From assembly GCA_030531285.1 (NCBI GenBank), contig JAUNNW010000048.1:1-9449 (forward strand): DNA of 9,449 bases, in the 5' to 3' direction. Under the pieces are notes generated by a model, which was given only the letters and a program-made list of their open reading frames with translations, was not told the DNA's origin and did not search any database. Positions 7,667 to 9,449 of the stretch are shown in pieces (position 1 is the first letter of the stretch; each line of letters starts with the position of its first letter). Both the position numbers and the translations under genes were made by a program. Origin of the DNA: Synergistaceae bacterium (GTDB lineage Bacteria > Synergistota > Synergistia > Synergistales > Synergistaceae).

Positions 7667-7699
7667 TTGAATAACAACACTTTGAAGATTGTGCGCTGA
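7667..7699 (+). CDS. Possible 10-codon leader peptide upstream of the RNHCP gene
   Basis: A TTG codon at 7667 opens the frame MNNNTLKIVR, ending in TGA at 7697-7699, with AAGGAG (7653-7658) at an ideal spacing of 8 bases. An alternative ATG at 7660 gives only MLFE and is too near the same ribosome binding site. The frame ends 2 bases before the hairpin at 7702-7738, and its codons cover the segment 7685-7692 that can pair with the hairpin loop. That placement, rather than the peptide itself, is the reason to list it. It may not be translated. Confidence 0.3.
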   Translation: MNNNTLKIVR

Positions 7700-7762
7700 C
7701 CGGAAGGTTTGCGAAAACAATCTTACCGCGAACCTTCCAAATACCGGATTAAATTGGGAGGT
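7685..7762 (+). promoter_or_regulatory. Candidate translational attenuator in the 5' leader of the RNHCP gene
   Basis: Three pairings can be read from the sequence. (1) A 12-bp stem with one G-U: 7702-7713 (GGAAGGTTTGCG) with 7727-7738 (CGCGAACCTTCC), loop of 13. (2) A 9-bp helix with one G-U that hides the ribosome binding site: 7732-7740 (ACCTTCCAA) with 7754-7762 (TTGGGAGGT). (3) An 8-bp perfect pairing of 7685-7692 (AAGATTGT) with the loop segment 7717-7724 (ACAATCTT). Pairings 1 and 2 share the same 3' arm and exclude each other, so stem 1 frees the ribosome binding site and helix 2 blocks it. No T run follows, so termination is unlikely. The complementarity is directly visible; the switch is inferred. 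Confidence 0.5.
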
Positions 7763-7768
7763 CGCACA

Positions 7769-8194
7769 ATGAACAGAGAAAATAAACGAAAAATATTTGA
7801 AAAGGGCTATTACAAAACTCACGCCTGCAGGGAAAGTTTTGTGTGCAAAGTCTGCGACAGAGAGGTATTTCCTGAGGGAGCCGGAAGCAGGCACAGAAAC
7901 CACTGCCCCAACTGCCTTAACAGCCTGCACGTTGATGTTGAACAGGGAGACAGAGCATCGAATTGCGGCGGACATATGGAGCCTGTGGCTGTATATGTCC
8001 GCAAAAACGGCGAGTGGGCTATAATCCACCGCTGTAAGAAATGCGGTGCGCTGAGCGCAAACAGGATTGCCGCTGACGACAATCCTTTGAAGCTTATGTC
8101 AATCGCGCTGAAACCGCTTGCCAATCCGCCGTTCCCGATTGAAAGACTGGAGGAACTGACAATGCTTATGGGCGGCGAAGGCAGACTGAAATAA
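7769..8194 (+). CDS. RNHCP-domain zinc-ribbon protein
   Basis: A 141-residue protein of the RNHCP family, whose function is unknown. The defining RNHCPNC motif is at residues 43-49, followed by LHVDVEQGDRAS and CGGHMEPV. Cysteine pairs C26-x2-C29, C46-x2-C49 and C89-x2-C92, with C66 and H45 nearby, suggest zinc binding in ribbon-like knuckles. No signal peptide or membrane segment is seen, so it is probably cytosolic. The ATG at 7769 has GGGAGGT (7756-7762) 6 bases upstream; an in-frame TTG at 7709 would start inside the leader hairpin and add 20 residues not typical of the family. It lies 135 bases after RhuM in the same direction, and may share a transcript with it, and it ends just before a strong terminator. 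The leader can hide its ribosome binding site, so translation may be controlled. Confidence 0.88.
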   Translation: MNRENKRKIFEKGYYKTHACRESFVCKVCDREVFPEGAGSRHRNHCPNCLNSLHVDVEQGDRASNCGGHMEPVAVYVRKNGEWAIIHRCKKCGALSANRIAADDNPLKLMSIALKPLANPPFPIERLEELTMLMGGEGRLK

Positions 8195-8216
8195 TATTCT
8201 GTGAGATTATGGCGCA

Positions 8217-8252
8217 AAAGAGCGGACAGATTTTCTGCCCGCTCTTTGTTTT
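8217..8252. terminator. Bidirectional intrinsic terminator between convergent genes
   Basis: AAAGAGCGG (8217-8225) pairs with CCGCTCTTT (8239-8247); after one A-C mismatch, CAG (8227-8229) pairs with CTG (8235-8237) around a 5-base loop. On the plus strand the stem runs into TTT, G, TTTT, and on the minus strand it ends in CTCTTTT. It begins 22 bases after the RNHCP stop and ends 9 bases before the rsmG stop, so it can serve both transcripts. Confidence 0.85.
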
Positions 8253-8261
8253 GGCGTTCGT

Positions 8262-8954
8262 CTATCTTTTGTACCACGGAAATTTTTCCGCCATGCCGGG
8301 GCGGCGCGGTATGCCTTTCGCAGTCTGAGAAATTTTTTCCCATACGGCAAGAAAATGTTTCGCTTCGCCGAGCGCGTAGGGCATAAGTTTCGGCAGCGAA
8401 AGACCGAGAGTCTGCCATTTCGCGCCGATTTCGTTTAATTCGTCAACAACGCGGGGTCCCTTGAAAGCGATTATTCTGCCTTTTATCCTTGCAAACGGAG
8501 CAAGATATTCGGCAAGTATTCCTGTTGCGCATACCGCGCGCGCCGTGACGATATTAAATTTTTCCAAGTTATTTTTTGCAAAATCTTCGGAACGGGAACA
8601 GACAACGGCAACGTTTTTCAGACAGAGCGCAGCTGCCATTTTTTCAACGAGGGCGCATTTTTTGGCTATACTGTCAAGCAAAGTAACGTGAGCGTGCGGA
8701 CGGCAGATTGCAAAAACCAGCCCCGGCAGCCCCCCGCCGGTTCCAACGTCTATGAATTTTCCCTCCTGCGGAAGAAGCGGAAGGGCGGCAGCGCAGTCCG
8801 CAATATGTTCATTCCACAGCGTTTCTTCGTCTGCGGGGCCGGTGAGCCGCGCGATTTCATTTGCCTGCAGCAAAAGCCGCGTATATTTTCGCAGCATAGC
8901 TTCTTTTTCGGTAATTTCAGCCTTTGAAGCCTCAAAAAAAATCAAAAAAATCAA
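8262..8954 (-). CDS. rsmG: 16S rRNA (guanine527-N7)-methyltransferase (RsmG/GidB)
   Basis: An S-adenosylmethionine-dependent methyltransferase of the RsmG family that makes m7G527 in 16S rRNA; loss is known to give low-level streptomycin resistance. In the 230-residue open frame the cofactor loop IDVGTGGGLPGL is at 68-79, the acidic residue of motif II in LLDSIAKK (D94), SRSEDF at 120-125, TARAV at 137-141 and FKGPR at 164-168. The C-terminus IPRRPGMAEKFPWYKR is common in the family. The start is doubtful. The frame opens at a TTG (8954) in a T-rich tract with a poor ribosome binding site. An in-frame ATG at 8897 would give 211 residues but cut the usual N-terminal helix. The best start, ATG at 8964 with GGAG 8 bases upstream, is one base out of frame and hits TGA after ten codons. 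It is convergent with the RNHCP gene and divergent from the C45 gene. Confidence 0.92.
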   Translation of the reverse strand: MIFLIFFEASKAEITEKEAMLRKYTRLLLQANEIARLTGPADEETLWNEHIADCAAALPLLPQEGKFIDVGTGGGLPGLVFAICRPHAHVTLLDSIAKKCALVEKMAAALCLKNVAVVCSRSEDFAKNNLEKFNIVTARAVCATGILAEYLAPFARIKGRIIAFKGPRVVDELNEIGAKWQTLGLSLPKLMPYALGEAKHFLAVWEKISQTAKGIPRRPGMAEKFPWYKR

Positions 8955-8957
8955 AAA
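8934..8957 (-). repeat. Interrupted poly-T tract at the 5' end of rsmG
   Basis: On the minus strand, runs of 5, 7 and 8 T are separated by GA (plus strand: A8 at 8934-8941, A7 at 8944-8950, A5 at 8953-8957). The repeats sit between the well-placed ATG at 8964 and the conserved body of rsmG. Losing one T from the 8-base run would join that ATG to the rsmG frame. Such tracts are prone to polymerase slippage and to sequencing or assembly length errors. Confidence 0.8.
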
Positions 8958-9004
8958 TTTCCATTCCGGTCACTCCAAAACGAGCAATATTTCTCCAACA
9001 AGTG

Positions 9005-9010
9005 TATAAT
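9005..9010 (+). promoter_or_regulatory. Possible -10 element for the C45-family gene
   Basis: A perfect TATAAT lies 36 bases before the ATG at 9047. The region 16-18 bases upstream shows no good TTGACA match, so the promoter may be weak or activator-dependent. GTGT and ACAC ends (9002-9005 and 9017-9020) form a weak dyad around it that could be an operator. The reverse strand of the same 80-base gap must also hold the rsmG promoter, where TTGCCG and TATACA-like hexamers can be seen with a short 15-base spacer. Confidence 0.4.
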
Positions 9011-9046
9011 ATGATAACACAAACGGCAAAAAGAGGGTGGGTCTTT

Positions 9047-9449
9047 ATGGAGCAGTTTGAAAAGGGGACGAAGTTTTACAGCGGAATTACGCCCGTTCTT
9101 GACTTAAGCGGTACGTGGCGCGAGATGGGACGGCAGTACGGCGCACTGCTTTCCGCTGAACTTAAGGATATGTACGACAGGGCAGTCTGCGAAAAACTTT
9201 TTGGCGAATGCGGCTGCTCCGAAGATGATGCGCTGGCTTCTGCCCGCAAATTGTTTGACGGCTATCCTTTCCGTTTTAAAGATTTTTTTGCCGGAATGGA
9301 AGAAACTTCAGGTCTGGCGCTTGATCAGCTCAAGCTTGTCAATGCGGTTGAATTTGTTTCTTTTTCGAACGGACTTCTTTCAGGGTGTTCAGGGGTGGCT
9401 GTGTGGGGCGATTACGCGCAGAACGGACTTGTTTTCGGAAGGAACTACG
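9047..9449 (+). CDS. C45-family peptidase / acyl-CoA:6-aminopenicillanate acyltransferase-like Ntn hydrolase, N-terminal part (3' end outside window)
   Basis: The first 134 codons of a gene that runs off the window. It begins MEQFEKGTKFYSGITPVLDL and continues with SGTWREMGRQYGALLSAEL, a stretch typical of the C45 autoproteolytic acyltransferase/hydrolase group. The end shows GCSGVAVWGDYAQNGLVFGR, in which C114 is the expected nucleophile exposed by self-cleavage after G113, and GRN is the conserved segment after it. Family members act on amide bonds (penicillin-type, N-acyl amino acid or bile-salt-like substrates); the substrate cannot be told here. No signal peptide is seen. The ATG is supported by GAGGGTGG (9033-9040) 6 bases upstream and by a TATAAT further up. 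It is divergent from rsmG. Confidence 0.8.
   Translation, partial: MEQFEKGTKFYSGITPVLDLSGTWREMGRQYGALLSAELKDMYDRAVCEKLFGECGCSEDDALASARKLFDGYPFRFKDFFAGMEETSGLALDQLKLVNAVEFVSFSNGLLSGCSGVAVWGDYAQNGLVFGRNY

Noticed and set aside
7660..7674. Four-codon ORF starting at ATG 7660 (MLFE)
   Set aside because: The ribosome binding site ends only one base before the ATG, and the frame stops before reaching the paired segments; the TTG frame at 7667 fits better.
7702..7738. Leader hairpin as an intrinsic terminator after RhuM
   Set aside because: Neither strand has a T run after the stem; the following bases are AAATACC on the plus strand and GTCAGCG on the minus strand.
7709..7768. TTG at 7709 as start of the RNHCP protein
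   Set aside because: It lies inside the hairpin stem, while the ATG at 7769 has an ideal ribosome binding site and fits the family's length.
7592..8029. Minus-strand frame across the RhuM/RNHCP junction
   Set aside because: It overlaps the well-supported RNHCP gene and shows no family features.
8752..9009. Plus-strand frames opposite rsmG
   Set aside because: They are antisense to a clearly conserved gene and end in the A-rich tract; no motifs.

Overview
The window carries a lipid A modification operon from a Gram-negative (diderm) bacterium, followed by accessory genes and the start of a housekeeping/peptidase region. An ArnT-type glycosyltransferase and a complete 4-amino-4-deoxy-L-arabinose (L-Ara4N) pathway need an outer membrane with lipid A, so a monoderm is unlikely. 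The split form of ArnA, gene order T-B-C-A(formyltransferase)-A(decarboxylase)-D-E and moderate GC do not look enterobacterial. A gut-type anaerobe such as a member of Synergistota or Negativicutes would fit, but that is a weak guess with no rRNA or marker to confirm it.

Bases 1-6326 hold seven plus-strand genes that overlap or nearly abut (junctions TAATG, ATGA, TAATG; one gap of 38 bases before the arnC start and one of 25 bases before arnE). Together they form one transcription unit. The decarboxylase half of ArnA makes UDP-L-Ara4O from UDP-glucuronate, ArnB aminates it, the formyltransferase half of ArnA formylates it, ArnC loads it on undecaprenyl phosphate, ArnD removes the formyl group, the small ArnE-like membrane protein helps flip the lipid-linked sugar, and ArnT transfers it to lipid A. 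The expected outcome is reduced negative surface charge and resistance to cationic peptides and polymyxin. ArnT lacks its N-terminus because the window begins inside it. No Ugd and no second flippase subunit (ArnF) is visible.

Bases 6327-8194 look like a later, more AT-rich addition: a 269-base spacer with short repeats and inverted repeats, a full-length RhuM-family protein, and a zinc-ribbon RNHCP-domain protein. The 135-base gap between these two genes contains the most striking unexplained structure of the window: a 12-bp hairpin whose 3' arm can instead pair with the ribosome binding site of the RNHCP gene, preceded by a tiny leader ORF with its own ribosome binding site. This is the architecture of a translational attenuator.

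A bidirectional terminator (about 8217-8252) separates this from the convergent minus-strand rsmG (16S rRNA m7G527 methyltransferase). The best translation start of rsmG (an ATG with a good ribosome binding site) is out of frame with the body of the gene across a run of eight T, suggesting either a sequence error or slippage-dependent expression. Divergent from rsmG, at the window edge, begins a C45-family Ntn-hydrolase-like gene, cut off just after its predicted nucleophile cysteine.
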